In this document: piece by piece, positions 35,001-48,689 of the stretch | Layout of the letters: every line of letters starts with the position of its first letter | How positions within the stretch are numbered: position 1 is the stretch's first letter | Origin: Buxus sempervirens | Lineage: Eukaryota; Streptophyta; Magnoliopsida; Buxales; Buxaceae | DNA: 64,000 nucleotides | Assembly (NCBI GenBank): GCA_947561395.2 | Contig: OX387182.1 | Location: 4,660,001-4,724,000, forward strand | Reading direction: 5' to 3' | Translations under genes and position numbers: made by a program | Notes under the pieces: generated by a model | What the model was told of the DNA's origin: nothing | Databases searched by the model: none | What the model saw: the letters and a program-made list of their open reading frames with translations, nothing else

Positions 35001-38000
35001 AATCTACAGGTATTAAGGCAAAAACAAAATTCATATATAACAGTGTTCAAGACTTCCAAGTAATAGCTGTACATAATTGGGATTTTTGTGACTGTACACT
35101 TATGTTTTCCAATCTTTAGAATATCCACCATTTTTTGTGCACACATGATTTCATTACTCTAAATTTTTCATATCGTTTGCAACTATATGGGCCATACCCT
35201 TGACACCAGAATGTAATATTTCTGTAGCTTCATGCATTTTAGTGACAAAAATGCCTCCTGTAAAGAAAAGGATGATTGCAAACACCCCCTTATGCTTAAT
35301 CTTCACAGTTGCACCTATATCTACTGCAACTTTACCATACTATTAATACTGGCATTAATGTTACTTTCCAAAACTAAGTGATAAAATCCTTCATGTAAAC
35401 TACTGTATCCTACAAAAAACTCTCATTTACTATCCTTCAATCACAAGACAATTATAAAAACCTGCCAGATCCCTAGGTGATACCAGCCTAGGTGACCTGA
35501 GCTTAGGCAACCACTTGGACTTCTAGTCAAAGTGACAGGCCATTAGGCAGCCAAATTAAGTGGGATTTTGGGCTAGGCTGTCACGTAGTATTATCGAAAA
35601 GCACTTATTTTCTCTAAAGCAAATAATTTAAATAATTAATTTTTGTTTTAACTTTTAACCAAACGATAAAAGTTGCATAATTAATTTGTAAATTAATAAA
35701 ATAAGGATCATAACCTAATATGAGTCCCACTAAAGCAGGTTCCAAGTGGATTGAACCAGCAGTGGACCTAACCTTCAGAATTTTTTATGCCAAAACGGCT
35801 GAACTTAGAATCAAATCCCCATTTTCTTGCTTTTAATACAACAAATCAATTTATTTAATAGCTTCATATCACTTAAACATGAGTATAATAGCCAACATAT
35901 TACGGCTTTATTCATTTGATAGTTGATAACTAGGAAGACTTGATTCTCAAGCATTCAGTTTCAAAAGCCATAAGCATGCTATACTTCCACCATCTCTATC
36001 CTTCCTAAAGACAAGCCAATAATACCATTTGTTTATTTATTTTTTTTCCTCAGATCCCACTATTTTCTCTTCTTTTTCCCTTTCTTTTCTTTGTCATTAT
36101 ATTTTTAATTTTCATAATCTAACTTCAACTTCTTCTTTTTTAAGGTTTTTGTTTTTAAATTGGAAATATCACAGATTTAAAGACATGGAGATGCGCTATC
36201 CCAAATTTTAAAAGAAAAAATTTGGCACTTGGGCAAGTACTGAATTGCCAATGCTACGGGGAATTCTATTGCTAGCTTTGCCTTGGTATTTTAATAACAG
36301 AGATATAGATGAGGCCACCTCAATCACTCAGCACTAGAATGGTGTAAATGCAACGTTCAGATATCAAAGGTAAAATTGCAAAATATATTTAAGATGTAGG
36401 GGCGTGGATAGAAATACACAAAACATTACGGTATATTTTCAAATACGTTAAAAAGTAAGGGTGCAAAACTGCAAAGAAAATATACTTTTTAAATGAATAA
36501 ATTGTCATCACTAAAATGTACAGGAAATGAGAACAATCAACACAATTATAAATATGGACAAACATATGGACACTGCAACAAAAAGGCTACATAGTTTCAA
36601 TCAATGAGGCTTTTGGTAACTAACCCATCGATGCGAAATCTTTCTCTCACATCGATCAGATGTGGGGATGTAAATAGTCCAGTACGAAAGCCACACTCTC
36701 GTAAAATGGCCTCACAAAACGAACATGTCGAGCCCTGAAATAAGATTCCTTTAAGTAGTCTAGATTGGGAATGTGCTCTAATTAGCATAAATTATATGTC
36801 CAATCAAATGCAATTTCTAGTACCAAGCAAAATGTAATTTCATGAAACAAGTTCATTAGACTTTGGTGAGTACCTTCCCTTTGGTTCCGGCAACATGGAT
36901 AATCTTGAGCGTAGAAATATGTTCCTCCAAGCTTAATATCTGCAAATATAAAAGATAGTGTAACTATGGGACTTAAAAAGATAGAAGGAAAATGAGGAAA
37001 CAATCAGCAAAAATAGCAAATATGAAAGTAATTCATAATTGTCTCTAAAAATTATCTTAACAGAACAATGTATGAAAAGGTAGCACATGGGAAGTATAAG
37101 AAACTATATGCATGTGTGTGTGTGTGTGTGTGTGTTTCTATGCTTGTATTTCAAATTCTTGAAAGATTCTTTGTTTCTATTTTTGGAACATAGAACATTT
37201 AGTGACGAATTTCAACAGGGATGGCAAAGGATTAAAACCCAGGCCCATTGCACCCAACCTCTCAAGGAGTCACATAGATTAAGTTTGATACTAGGGGGGT
37301 TTTGCTTTGGTTTAAACCAAAATTGCATCTTTTTAACTCTTTTCAGTTCTGTTACAGCCTAAAAAAAATTTTTTTTTTGTTACAGCTTAAAAATTGAAAA
37401 CCAAATTAGTTCAGTTCAGTTTACTATCACACCATTGATTAAACTGAATCAAACAGAGAATCAAGTTGAATTAAACCGAATGCATATAAACTGAAATCAA
37501 ACATGATGAAACCAAAATATATATATTACTTAAACCTTAAATCTTAAACCAGGTTGGTTTAACCAGCTGGTATGATTTGAGAGTGAGAGAGGATAAAAAA
37601 CAGATACTCTTCACTTTTCTTCAACCTAGGTCTCAAACCTGTTTTGCTAACTCTAGTCTTCTTCCTCTTGCCAATCAGAGTTTGTTCATGCTGAGAAAAA
37701 TTGCCCAACTGCAACAAAAGGTGTCAGTGGCCATATCATAGGCGTTTCTCTCTCACTTTCTTGCTCCCTCTCTCCTCTCCAACTCAACCTCTTCTCACAA
37801 TTCTGGACTATCTCACATTCCTACTTGAACCAATTCTCTGCCAGCAGTCAGTTGATGCCCTCTTGCTCACTCTCTGTCAGAGTCAACTGACTGGCTGATG
37901 CATACACCACCACCACCACCAAACCCTCCCCCCCCAAAAAAAAAAAAAATTTAACAAGCTAACCTTAAGGTCTCTAAACTTCTGTTTTCCTCCTTTCTTC

Positions 38001-41000
38001 TTCTTCTTCCGAATCTCACTTTATTTTATTCTATTTTAGTTCTATGAAACCAAACCAAAATGAATTTACAAATTTGTTGTTTTTTTTAAATCAGATCTGT
38101 TTAAAGTTAAGCAAATAGAATCAGTTTAGTCGTTTTTAAAATTTGGTTACCATTTCGGTTTGATTCTGTTTGGTCTTGGTCTGACCATTAAATGGAACAA
38201 AACCAACTGGACTACAGCTATACTGGAACCAACAGAGATCATCTGATTTTGTGTTTGGACTGTAGCAGTCTGGTATGTTTCATAGAATCAAGGACCCTTC
38301 AACTCATGGTATCAATTAAGTCCAATATCAGTGTGTATCAGCTAACTCACATGAACAACATCTGGTAACTTGAATCATGCTGTAGGAACCGTAATTGGAC
38401 AAATCTGGTTATAACATACAAACATAACCAAAAAAAAATGGTTTGCAAACTAAGCTAATTTCATGGTTTTAAGTATCATCCGATTTGTATCAGTATCAGC
38501 ATTAAATGATACAAACCAGCCTTCAGTGTGAATGGTTCCACTACAAACCATGGTATCAGCCTGTATAGACTGATACTGATATGTATCGATATCATGCAGT
38601 ACTCCAGTATCATCTGACTGATTTAAAAGCCCAAGACGAGCTCCAGGTGCAGGTACCTTTTCCAGCACTCTTAAGCTTGTTTCTCATCACCCATTTGTCC
38701 CCAAAAAAATAATAATAATAATAATAATAATAATCCCTTACAGAGTAATCTTTTTCACTTGACAACTTTGATGACATGAATTGAAGCTTATCAGATCTAA
38801 GAGATTGATGAAAAATTCTGAATTGGTTTCAATTTAATTCAGGGCTATTTATAATTTTTTAAATATATTTTGACAATTATCTTTTTATTGCAGTTCTGTT
38901 GCGTTTTTTCTATTTTCTAAAAGTTTTAGCATTTTTTTTTAGTTTTTCCGGGCCAATTGAATCAAAAACCCCATATCAGCCCCAAGCCGGCCAATACCAA
39001 TGGCATTTCTGAGTCAACTTGGTATCGACCTCAGGTGATACTGAGGCTGATACCAAGTTTTTGAACCATGGTTAGCTATTAGAAAGTAGATCAATTTTTC
39101 AAAGACCAAGTTAAAAATTCAAATCTTTTAGAGAAATTTTGTTGGAAAAAGAAATAGTATCAACTTCATGTCATATTTAACACCAAATAAACAACCCTTT
39201 TCATACAAGCACCCCAAAAAAACATGTATAATAGAATTTGAGCTATTCCAAACTTTTGTCAGTCTTTAGGGCTCAGGTTATGTCAAACATAAGTATGGTG
39301 ATGATCTTGAACATTGACAAGAAAAAATATAAAAAAATAATTAGTCTATTACACTCATACAAAATATTTTTAATTTTTCAAAGAAACCATTCATGAACAG
39401 AGAAGATTTTGCATGCAAGGAACTAAAGAAAGCAATTGGATGCACAAGGTAAAGACAGAATGTTTGGCATTTACAAAAATTACAGCAGCAATTTTTAATC
39501 CATCATTTTCTACCGCATCAGTGAACTGCCCTCAATCAGAACAGAATAAATGCTTTGTCACATGATGTTTCAAACTGCATCAATGTAGCACAAAGACACA
39601 AGTAAACGATGCAGGAAGATCTAGAGACAAGGGAACATGTTTAGGTTATCTGGAGCACTTAAACAAGATTTCAGATTCCTACTATCCCAATAAGGTGCAA
39701 AAATTAGAGATAGCATCAAAAGTATTATCTAGAACGGAAAGGATTAGGATGAGCATTCAGGAGTGCAATATTACGACTGAAAAGAAAATACATGTAATAG
39801 AAGAGAATAAAAAGGAAAAAAAAAAAGAATATTGGATCATTAAAAAACTTGGCGTAAATTCTCACGATGAAATGGAAAGTGAAAGAGAGGATGCTGGTTG
39901 GGTCACAACTTGGAGGATAGAGGATGAGTCACACAGCCTAGTGGTGTGATTTGGTGGCATCTATGGACAATCCAACCTGGGATTGGAGTTTCACAAAACA
40001 TCAGGTAAAAATGATGTCAGATCATCTTATGGCACGTAAGGAAATGAAAAGGTATTTATATTTCAAAAACAAATGATTTATACGCAAAAAGTTGGGAGGT
40101 ATACGCAGATCCAGTCATAGTCCTATTTACTTGTTATTTGTTAAAGGAGGATTTCCTTTTAGGTATAAGTCATTTTGTAAGCATGTCTAAGCCATAACTA
40201 CCCCCTTAGTGTTCAGACTGATGTTATTTTTCTTCCTGAGCTCAATGGCCCAACACAAATAGCAGGTCATAGCCCATGTCGCATGAATCAAACAAGGTTT
40301 AGCATTTAAGAAATTGATAGTAAAGCTAATTGCAGAAAATTTAGCAAAGCTGCAGGTCAAATTTCATCGCATGTCTGCCACAAGGATAGATTAAAATAAT
40401 TTAACAACTAAAAAGATGCATTTACTGTTATTTCATAAGGAATAAATAAGTTAAACGAGGTACAGGCTAAACATTGATGCACAAATGGACAAACAGAAAC
40501 CATCAATGTGGACACTGTACAAAGAGGAAAAAGGCAAGCAACTTAAGGCTGATGTTATGTAAAGATGGACATTGTAGTCTAGTTAAGGCAAGTTTTATTA
40601 TGATCACAGGCCTGCTGGTAAAAGTACTGCCAAGACTGTGTTGAAGATTAGGTGAAGCAAAACATAGAAAAGTAAAATGGTACATTTTCAGAGAAGACAG
40701 ATTGACTCCCGTAAGGACAATGATGAGAGGAACGGTATCATTCTAGCCTAGGCAGTTTCCTGTAGAGTTAAAATGGACTGTAGGAAACACCAGAGATGTA
40801 GAAGCGAAGTAAAGTCAAGAAAATATTATTAGTTGTTTCAAGACTAAACATTTAAATAGATTGACATAGGTGTTACTATATTACCTTAAGATACATCAAC
40901 ATCCTTTCCAGTTTCTTATATTTGCTTGATATTCTTTCACATGTGTTTGACTTATCGCCACGTCTTTTACGAGTAATGAGGGAAGAAAGTGCTTCCATGG

Positions 41001-44000
41001 CAGTTTCATAAGATGACGAAAGAGGCAACTCTGTTACGTATTCTTTAATTGCATCACTCCCCATCTTATCAACTTGATTAGACCGATCCGTATGTCTCAA
41101 ACCTGAAACGTTACGCCAGAAAAGAAGTTCAGAGGCTCATCACTGATGGTTTGCAACATACATTGATATGAGCAGTAAATACTGTAATGGAATGCTTTCT
41201 AAAAATATTTTGCATTGATGGAGATCTAGTGAAATAGAACAAGCATAAAAATTTTTAAAAATTAAGAAGAAAAAAAGAAAAGGGAGATCAGAACAAATAT
41301 ATGGAGGGACATCCAACTGATGAACCTAATCTGAGATCAGCATGGTATCTTTAAAATTATTGTGTTACCCAAGAAGAATTCATATGCAGGAAAGAGAAAG
41401 CAAAACTGCTACATAGGGTCCATAAAGAAGAGTCACATAGACAGAGGAACAAGGGAGAAGAAGAGGGTGAGGATGAAGCATTAAAAATGATTGGGAAATG
41501 CAAGAGAAATGGCAGGAACAACAAATTTACTGTGCATTATTTATTCCTAAATAAAAAACTAAATAATTTGCTTTTCTTTTCACTTTTCTTAATCTTAGTG
41601 TCCAGAAATACTAGTTCCTACTTTATTTCTTTATCTATTCTATGTTACCGTCTTTTATTACTTGTAAATTTAGCAGAAAGGAAATTGTAGTGAATGCAAA
41701 ATGATTAAGAGGTAAGTACAAAACATCATAAGCAATGGATGTAAATTTCTCACAACGAGTTGGGGATGGCTTCATAAATCATATTGCAAATTCAGTTAAA
41801 CCATGTCTTCTCAAATCTTTCCTCACTGACTCCATTTCCTCCTCTGCATTCTCTATCATACTTTTATAACCTTCTATTCTATATGTGCATCTGATGATCT
41901 TATTAGCTTTGTCATTGGTCCTTGCTTAACATTCCAATCATTTCAGCCATATCTCATTTATTTTTAATCGTACTCTAGCTGATCATTTCTAATGATCTTT
42001 CCTACAGTTTCCACCATCTAAATATCCACGACTGTCTTAGCATCACCTAAAATTGAGTTGGTTCTCAGTTTGAAACATTCCATGACATGAAGCAGACAAT
42101 CCCATAGCAATTTTAACAAGATTTTCCTTTTAATTTGACAGAAACGTGACAATCAGATAAAAATCCATCATTATTTCACCACTTAAACAACCAAACTCCA
42201 ATACTACCAGCATTGTTCTCCTCAAAATCACCGTCCATAAAAATGGTTGAAGTCATTATAACAAAACCTAAATTCAATATGACTGGAACAATGATTGAAG
42301 ACATTCTAACAAAAGTTTTATCCAATATGAGTGGAATATAGAAGCCAATGGAATTGGAAAAGAAAAGCTGAAATTGATCAAATATATTACTAAGCCTTGA
42401 ATAAATTGGGATAATATTCTTTTTATAATTTAAGTTCATCTATCACTGCCAATTATAGTTGTGAAACTTTTATTATTGACCCATCAGTTGCTTCACTACA
42501 CAGTTGATAATCTACTGAGAGATATATTTCCATATTATTTAGCATAGTACATATCATATCAGACTCAAACATGCTGTTGTTTCACTTCCCATATTTTGCC
42601 TCTTTGATTATTCTCCTCTTTCTTCTTCATACTAGAAATAAAACTCAATATCTTTAGTAGAAAGAGACTGCAATTACAAATGCATATCAGAAAGAGAATA
42701 ACAGCTACAGGAAACCAAGTGTATTACCAACATTGCCAAAATGCATTTGCATCCATGCACAAATCAACTAAGAAAAAAACTTCACGATACAATATTATTG
42801 ATGACAAGAAACACCAACACGCAGGTAAAACAGCAGCACAAGCATAAAGACAACGGTCAATCCTGCTACAAATATCCAGGATGGAGCTGCACTTATCCAC
42901 AAAAATTTCTCCTGTCTTTTCCTTTCAAATAGAAAGGAATCATATCCAAAAGGTTTTCTCATAAATGTATATAAAAAATTGAAACCTTATTCAAGAGACC
43001 ATTCTCTGTTTCCTTAACTCGTGGTAATCTAAACTTGCTGGGAATGACAAAACAAACTGTGTTAAACTATCAGAAACTATATATTCAGTAAGCTTATTTG
43101 CTTTGCAATTACTCTTAAATCTCTCCAACCAGATCCTTCTGTAATTTCCTCTGGGCCTTTTAGATCCTTCCCACTTGTACCATACTACCTAGGGGTGCAA
43201 CTCGGTCCGGTTAAAACCGAACCCGAATCGACCCAAACCGACTTCGGTTCGGTTTGGTTCGGTTTTATAGTGGTTCGGTTCGGTTTCGGTCCAAAAATCC
43301 CTAAACCGAACTAGGTCGGTTCGGTTTCGGGTTTCATGTTCGATAAACCGAACCGAACCGAACCCGAACCGAAACCGAACCGAATGCATGTATTTCCCTA
43401 AACCGAACCGAACCGAACCGAATTTATATATATATCTTATAAGATTATATATATATATTATAATATATAATCTATGTTTTATATATATATATAATATAAT
43501 ATATGTTAAACTTTTATGATATTACAAAAAAACCTTTATTTGAAATAAAAATATATTGGTCCAACCCGAACCGAACCGAACCGAATAGTTTTCATGTAGT
43601 TCGGTTCGGTTCGGTTTGGGTTTCGGTTTTTTCATATATTTTCGGTTCGGTTTTCGGTTTAGTTGGTTCGGTTTTAAATTCGGTTCGGTTCGGTTCGGTT
43701 CAAGTATACATATTTTCGGTTTGGTCTTTGGGTTGACATCAACCCGGACCGAACCGAACCGAGTTGCACCCCTAATACTACCATCTCACAATCACCTATA
43801 TCTATTCCTAGCATTCCCAGACCAACTAAACCTGACACTCTTCTTCTTATTCCAAGCTTATGCTACTCCTATGCTCAAATAACAAAGCTTGCATTACACC
43901 ATTCTCATCAGTCATCTCAACCAAGTTCATATTTTGAATGAATTGCTTCTTCGCCACTGGGCATATTTCCCAAATATTATACTTCGGATGGAAATCTTCC

Positions 44001-46506
44001 AGAATGTACCCCATGATTTAGGTGGAATTTGTCAATCACATGCAATCAATTAACACCTCTTCAAAGCCACCTGGTAGTGGCTCTCATTGGAAATCCTCCA
44101 TTTCAGTAGGCACATTGCGAGACAACATTCTCACCACACCAGTGCTAATCATTCTACACACGTTTCCACTCACTGTTCATGTGGTATGGAAGATTTTCAG
44201 TCCCACCCATTCTTCTATCTAATATCCGGAAAATAATAAATTTGTTTAAATAACAGGAGTATCATACTCATCAACCTGGAACATTTCTGCAGCATGTTCT
44301 TCTTGGGTCTTATCATAGGAGCTTATTTTTCCACATGATCCAACATTTTGACATCCTCATTGACAATTTTTGAGCTGTCTGTAACATTAAATTGCTTCAT
44401 ACAAAGAACGAACACTTTCTTTACATTTTAGGCATTTTGACAGACACTTTCCATAAATACCCTAATGTGTCCTAGTAGGATTAAGGCCGGCTCCTTGTGA
44501 ACTAGATCCACTTTATGAACACAATCTTGAAATATCTTTCTCTTAACCTGATCCTGCTCCAATTTGTGCTTCAATATCACCATGTATCAGAGTTGTAGGT
44601 TTTGTCTGCTATGACTCCATACCTGATGTTACACCATTCTTTTTAACAAGATGAGCACTTTGATATGTGTCCATGATGTTCAACATAGGCTGGATAGAAT
44701 GTACAGCCTTTGTGAATGGTCATAGACCACTGTGTTTGTTCAAATCCATTCCATAATTCAGACAGATAACTGTGTAACCACTGCTTCCAACAACATAATA
44801 GAACCCTTCACCCTTCAATCTAGCTGTAATGATCCTAAATTTTTTCCTTAAAACTACAAACACTGGGTAAGTGTTTAAATCAATTAGTTGCAAAAAACCC
44901 CCCAATCTATTTTTCTTTTTACTCTCTGACTAAGTAATCTTCTTCTTTCTGCCTCTTTCCCAAGACAATTTAAAATAAGTTCCCACCATAAAGAGGCACT
45001 AGCCTCAACCGTGGAACCTCTGAAAAGCATTCAGCTGATTGGTAAAATCCTCCCCCTTCATCTGACGCTACAGTCTGGCTTGACTTTGATTTCATGATCA
45101 GTACCTACACTCTTTGCATCAAGCACCATTATACAATCCACCACATCACATGACTAAGCAAAATCATAATATGGGCTTATGTAATTTTGCTCCAATTTAC
45201 GATCATCATTGGCTGCTAAATGCCTCCTCAAAACCAGATTTTTTGCATCTTGTAGAACTCACACTTGATGCATGTTCTGGCACCTTAGTCTTCCACATCT
45301 TACAGACATCTTTCTACAAAATCAGACGATGAGAATTCTAGAATAGAAAAGGCAAGGTCTGATTCCACTTAATGGATATCTGATTCTAACTACAGAAAGA
45401 AAGATCACCAAAATACAGTGACACACAACAGTGAGATTGAGAAGATGTCTGCAGTAGATCATGCAAGCAACACCCTAAATGTAAGGTCAAAATGTGGGGT
45501 GATAAGGAAAAGAAAGAAGTGAGATCTCTCGCTGCAAAAACCTGCTTCCAAATTTCCAAAATATGAACGTAGTTCCATTACAGTGACATTCACAGGGAAA
45601 CTTTAAGGAAGGAAACTCTGCACTTAATCCCATCAATTACATTTCCTATCATAACTAAGATTAATTTACTCTAAATATAAAATTATCTGTCAAATTACCT
45701 CTACAACTCAGGGAATCCAGTAGTCTAAATTGAAGTTCTATATGACAAGTACAAAATGAAAGGGAACATTTTGTGGTCTCTCATTAATTTTTGTGCCTTT
45801 TGGTCCCTTCTTTGGTGCCCTGGATGATCATGGTCTTCAGATAATGATTTAAAGAACTTTTTTGGCCATAATTCCATCAAAATTCAATCCAAACACAAGT
45901 AGCTGAAATATTTCCCAAAACTCCCAAATTTTGACAATTTACAAGTAACTATTTTCTTTATTACATTTAATGATATAAAAATATGACACATTTGTAGAAA
46001 AAGATGGCAAAATTTAAAAGATTCAAATTAATCCATGGATGCTTTCATCTTTAGAAACTACCAAATTGCTGCAGAAGTCTGATAATTTTATACATAAAAA
46101 TTTTGATCCTGTCCTCGACAAATATGCAAAATTTTGAAACCATGATGTCAATGATAAAGTACTATTCCTCCAACTTCCATGACATAATTCTCCCAAAGTT
46201 AACCTATTCTTATGATTACATCACATCATACCATCTTAAAATTTCATTTTCACTTTAAAATATGTAAAACAATCAATGTTAGTGATACCAAGATAAAATC
46301 ATATGTTGGTTCAGTGTAGCCCATGTGCATGCTTTTGCCAGGAACTGAACTTTACCTAGTCCAGTGAGACTCTGCTTCTCTAGTCCAAATGATGAAGATG
46401 GAATAGTCTTTATTGCACTGATACAGAAACGATGCCACACTCCCTCACGAAGTCGTGGAAAACCAAAGATGTCATGGCTTAGATAAGTATTTTGATGAAC
46501 GAGCAT
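26017..46506 (-). CDS. FPGS: Folylpolyglutamate synthase, 16 coding exons
   Basis: Adds glutamates to tetrahydrofolates (ATP-dependent; EC 6.3.2.17), retaining folates in cytosol and organelles. Coding exons from 5' to 3': 46356-46506, 40885-41102, 36874-36939, 36625-36734, 34465-34525, 31692-31775, 30467-30523, 30217-30277, 29885-29931, 29667-29744, 29131-29286, 27922-28251, 27708-27786, 27436-27588, 26362-26561, 26017-26079. They total 1,914 bp, giving 637 residues plus stop, with GT/AG borders and consistent phases throughout. Signatures: [15 protein letters not shown] near the N-terminus; the ATP-binding loop [12 protein letters not shown] split between exons 3 and 4; [93 protein letters not shown]; and C-terminal [17 protein letters not shown]. 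About 63 residues precede a second Met ([13 protein letters not shown], near 41,064) and could be an organelle-targeting extension. Introns contain a LINE fragment, a SINE, a MITE and a hAT element, yet no exon is damaged. Confidence 0.95.
32373..32620 (-). mobile_element. tRNA-derived SINE in an FPGS intron
   Basis: On the minus strand it starts with an A-box-like TTGGCATGGTGGTTAGG, has a B-box-like AAGTTCAAAACCTC about 50 bp later, then a body including GGGCCCTTAGGGATTAGTCGG, and ends in a short A-run (the T11 at about 32,379 on plus). This order and length (about 250 bp) fit plant SINEs. No clear target duplication was found. Confidence 0.5.
33010..33735 (-). mobile_element. 5'-truncated LINE fragment in an FPGS intron
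   Basis: On the minus strand a frame from 33,729 to 33,178 encodes the zf-RVT-like C-terminal part of a plant [41 protein letters not shown] and [14 protein letters not shown]. The C-x2-C...H-x4-H-C pattern is clear. It is followed by a 3' region and a T-run on plus (33,011-33,025), that is, a poly(A) tail on minus. Endonuclease and RT are missing, as expected of 5' truncation. It lies between FPGS coding exons 5 and 6. Confidence 0.8.
37113..37134. repeat. (TG)11 microsatellite
   Basis: An uninterrupted TG dinucleotide run of 22 bp in an FPGS intron. Confidence 0.95.
38453..39077. mobile_element. Palindromic MITE-like element in an FPGS intron
   Basis: The left end (AGCTAATTTCATGGTTTTAA then GTATC) and the reverse complement of the right end (AGCTAACCATGGTTCAAAAA then CTTGGTATC) match imperfectly. 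Interior GATACTGA, GGTATC and TATCAG words occur in both orientations. A (AAT)9 run is inside. No target duplication is certain, so the borders are approximate. Confidence 0.42.
38708..38734. repeat. (AAT)9 microsatellite
   Basis: Nine uninterrupted AAT units inside the MITE-like element of the FPGS intron. Confidence 0.95.
43190..43774. mobile_element. 585-bp non-autonomous hAT element in FPGS coding intron 1
   Basis: The ends are TAGGGGTGCAACTCGGT and its near-exact reverse complement. The 8-bp word ATACTACC lies exactly at 43,182-43,189 and 43,775-43,782. The interior is a series of GGTTCGGTTCGG / CCGAACCGAACC blocks on both sides of a TA-rich centre, so the element could fold into a long hairpin. 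No coding capacity; the Phe/Gly/Ser-rich frames in it are artefacts of the repeat. Confidence 0.92.
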
Positions 46507-48307
46507 TAGGAAGCATCTGTCCTGTGAGACAGTCGAGATTTATTCAAGTGCAAATGTAATTCCAAAAAACTCAAGGAAAAAAAGATTCTCTTAAAATAAC
46601 AAACAGATGGCACTTTAAGCAAACACTTCCATGACAAGGTTTAGCTCACAATTTTTTTTTTTAAAGGTAAAAGAGTATTATATTATAAATTTAAACAGAA
46701 ACAAAATACACATAGGGAGGTGAACATGAAGTGTGTAACCTCCTAAAACAACTTAGGATCCAAGGAAGGTTTAGCTAACAATTGCATACATAAGTTATTT
46801 AAACCAAATGAAACAGATCCGAAACCTTCCTTTTGTCTATCAGAAGGTTGAAGACATGTATATGGACACGTTACTAGTTTAGGTTTTCACTAGTTCTTTA
46901 GTCATGTTGAAATCTATCATCCTTTATTTGTACCCTCCTATTTCATTTTCACAAAATTTCATCTTCTCCATGAGAAGAAAGAAAAAGAAATATGTGAATG
47001 AAACTTCTTTTTGCAACACAATCACCGAAAACTACACCAAACTATTGCCAAAAATTAAGCTTGTATTTACCCTAGACAATGTCCTAGTCCTGTCAAACCT
47101 CAAATAGACATAATTCCTAATTTAATACAACAGACTTGGAGCAAATGCAGTAGCTGACGAGATGAGGATATTATAATGATCCATCTAACGGTTTTAAACA
47201 TCAGTCAATATGTACTCAGATACAATCTACTCATCATAAAAACTAAGGGTTGACATAATTTAGATAGGATTAAATATAAACGTACCTAATTTGATTTCAG
47301 AGTTAATTGAATGCGTTGAAAACGTATGCTCTTAATTACAACTCAACATTATGTATCACCCAAGAGCTTGTTGACATCTTTCCTCTCTGAAACCTGTTTA
47401 GAGGACAGGTGCAAATCATCCAATTATAATTAATGCACCAATTAAAATTATCAGGCAGTTGTTGTTGTTGATTTTTTATTTTTTTTTCCCCGATTAAAAC
47501 GTACTGTTGTATTAAGAATTAAAGGAAAGATGATAAAAGGAAAGTATAAAGAAAGAAGCTGGAAGAAGAAGCCTAACACCCCAACCAAAAACCCACCCAA
47601 CTCAAATGTGAATATTTCTTCCTGAGAATGAAAAAAAAACTCCCATGAACATTTGACAATATAAACTGAAAAACATCATAATTGTCTCTTTGCTCCGGAT
47701 ATAAAACAACAGACTCAAAAGTCTGCACATTGCCAACACAGTATATTCAAATAAAAATTAAAAGAATAACTTTGGTTATATAAAATGTGCAGCACGTCTC
47801 ATTCTATATATGACTGACCTCCACGGAATGACATGATTCAAAATTTCGAGGTTACATGTTTAACAGCATATTACCAACTAGCTTGAGAAACAAAAGAAAA
47901 AAAAACGAACAGAACAAAAAATAACTTAGAATTTCCAAAAAAAAAAAAGGAAATAAACTACAGTTATTTCAGCATACAATGAGCAACCACACTCAAAAAA
48001 AATACAGAGCATCAGAAGAATAAAATGCTTTGTGTCTTCTCTGTTTCCCGCAGAAACATATTTAAAATATAATTAACAACCCAACAAAACCCAGATAAAC
48101 AGATGCCCAAACATCAATGAATAATCACCAATCACGCAAAAAAAGAAACAAAAATGCATTTTCGGAATGGGGATTCCATAAGCAGAACACAAGCGTTGAA
48201 AGCAAAAGCAGAAATCCCAATGAAAGAAAATGAGCTAAGCTAAATGAGAAAAATAACTGACAAACGAGAATGTTTCCGAGACACGCGTCGGTAGGTAGGT
48301 TGGTTAC

Positions 48308-48440
48308 CTGGTTTCGTAGCCTCTCCTCTGAGTTGATGCCTTCGATCCCGCTCGGTTTCCGTTATCTTCTCGTTCTGCCTCTGGCTTCTCCTACTGTTGC
48401 TTGTGGGTGCCGTTGTGCTATCTTAAAGCGCGCATGTGGT
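48308..48440 (-). other. FPGS: Probable 5' UTR exon of FPGS
   Basis: On the minus strand, GC-richer sequence ends AGGCTACGAAACCAG followed by GTAACC, a good donor. A matching acceptor (CTGTCTCACAG) lies just upstream of the first coding exon, 12 bases before its ATG. There is no in-frame ATG of note. The transcription start, and so the right border, is a guess. Confidence 0.5.
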
Positions 48441-48689
48441 CTGCACCAAAAGCCTACACCCTTTCGTGCAACGCGTGTTGTGATCGGTGCATCCATTCCA
48501 AAAAAAAAGAAACAAGGAAATCTATTTGTTTACACGAATTCACCGATCACATCACGCGATTGCCGTAGGATTTGACGAAAGTTTCGTTTGTTGGTGCTGA
48601 TCGATGACGTGAGTCGTGAGGGGACAATCGTGGATTGGATTCTGACGTGAGATGCGCGTGAGCGTGATTAGGGTTCGTGGTGTTCCACG

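Noticed and set aside
43189-43882. [13 protein letters not shown] protein frames
   Set aside because: Translations of GGTTCGG repeats inside a hAT MITE.
26100-48300. Numerous short frames in FPGS introns as separate genes
   Set aside because: None has a recognisable domain except the LINE fragment; the FPGS exon series accounts for all good coding signal.
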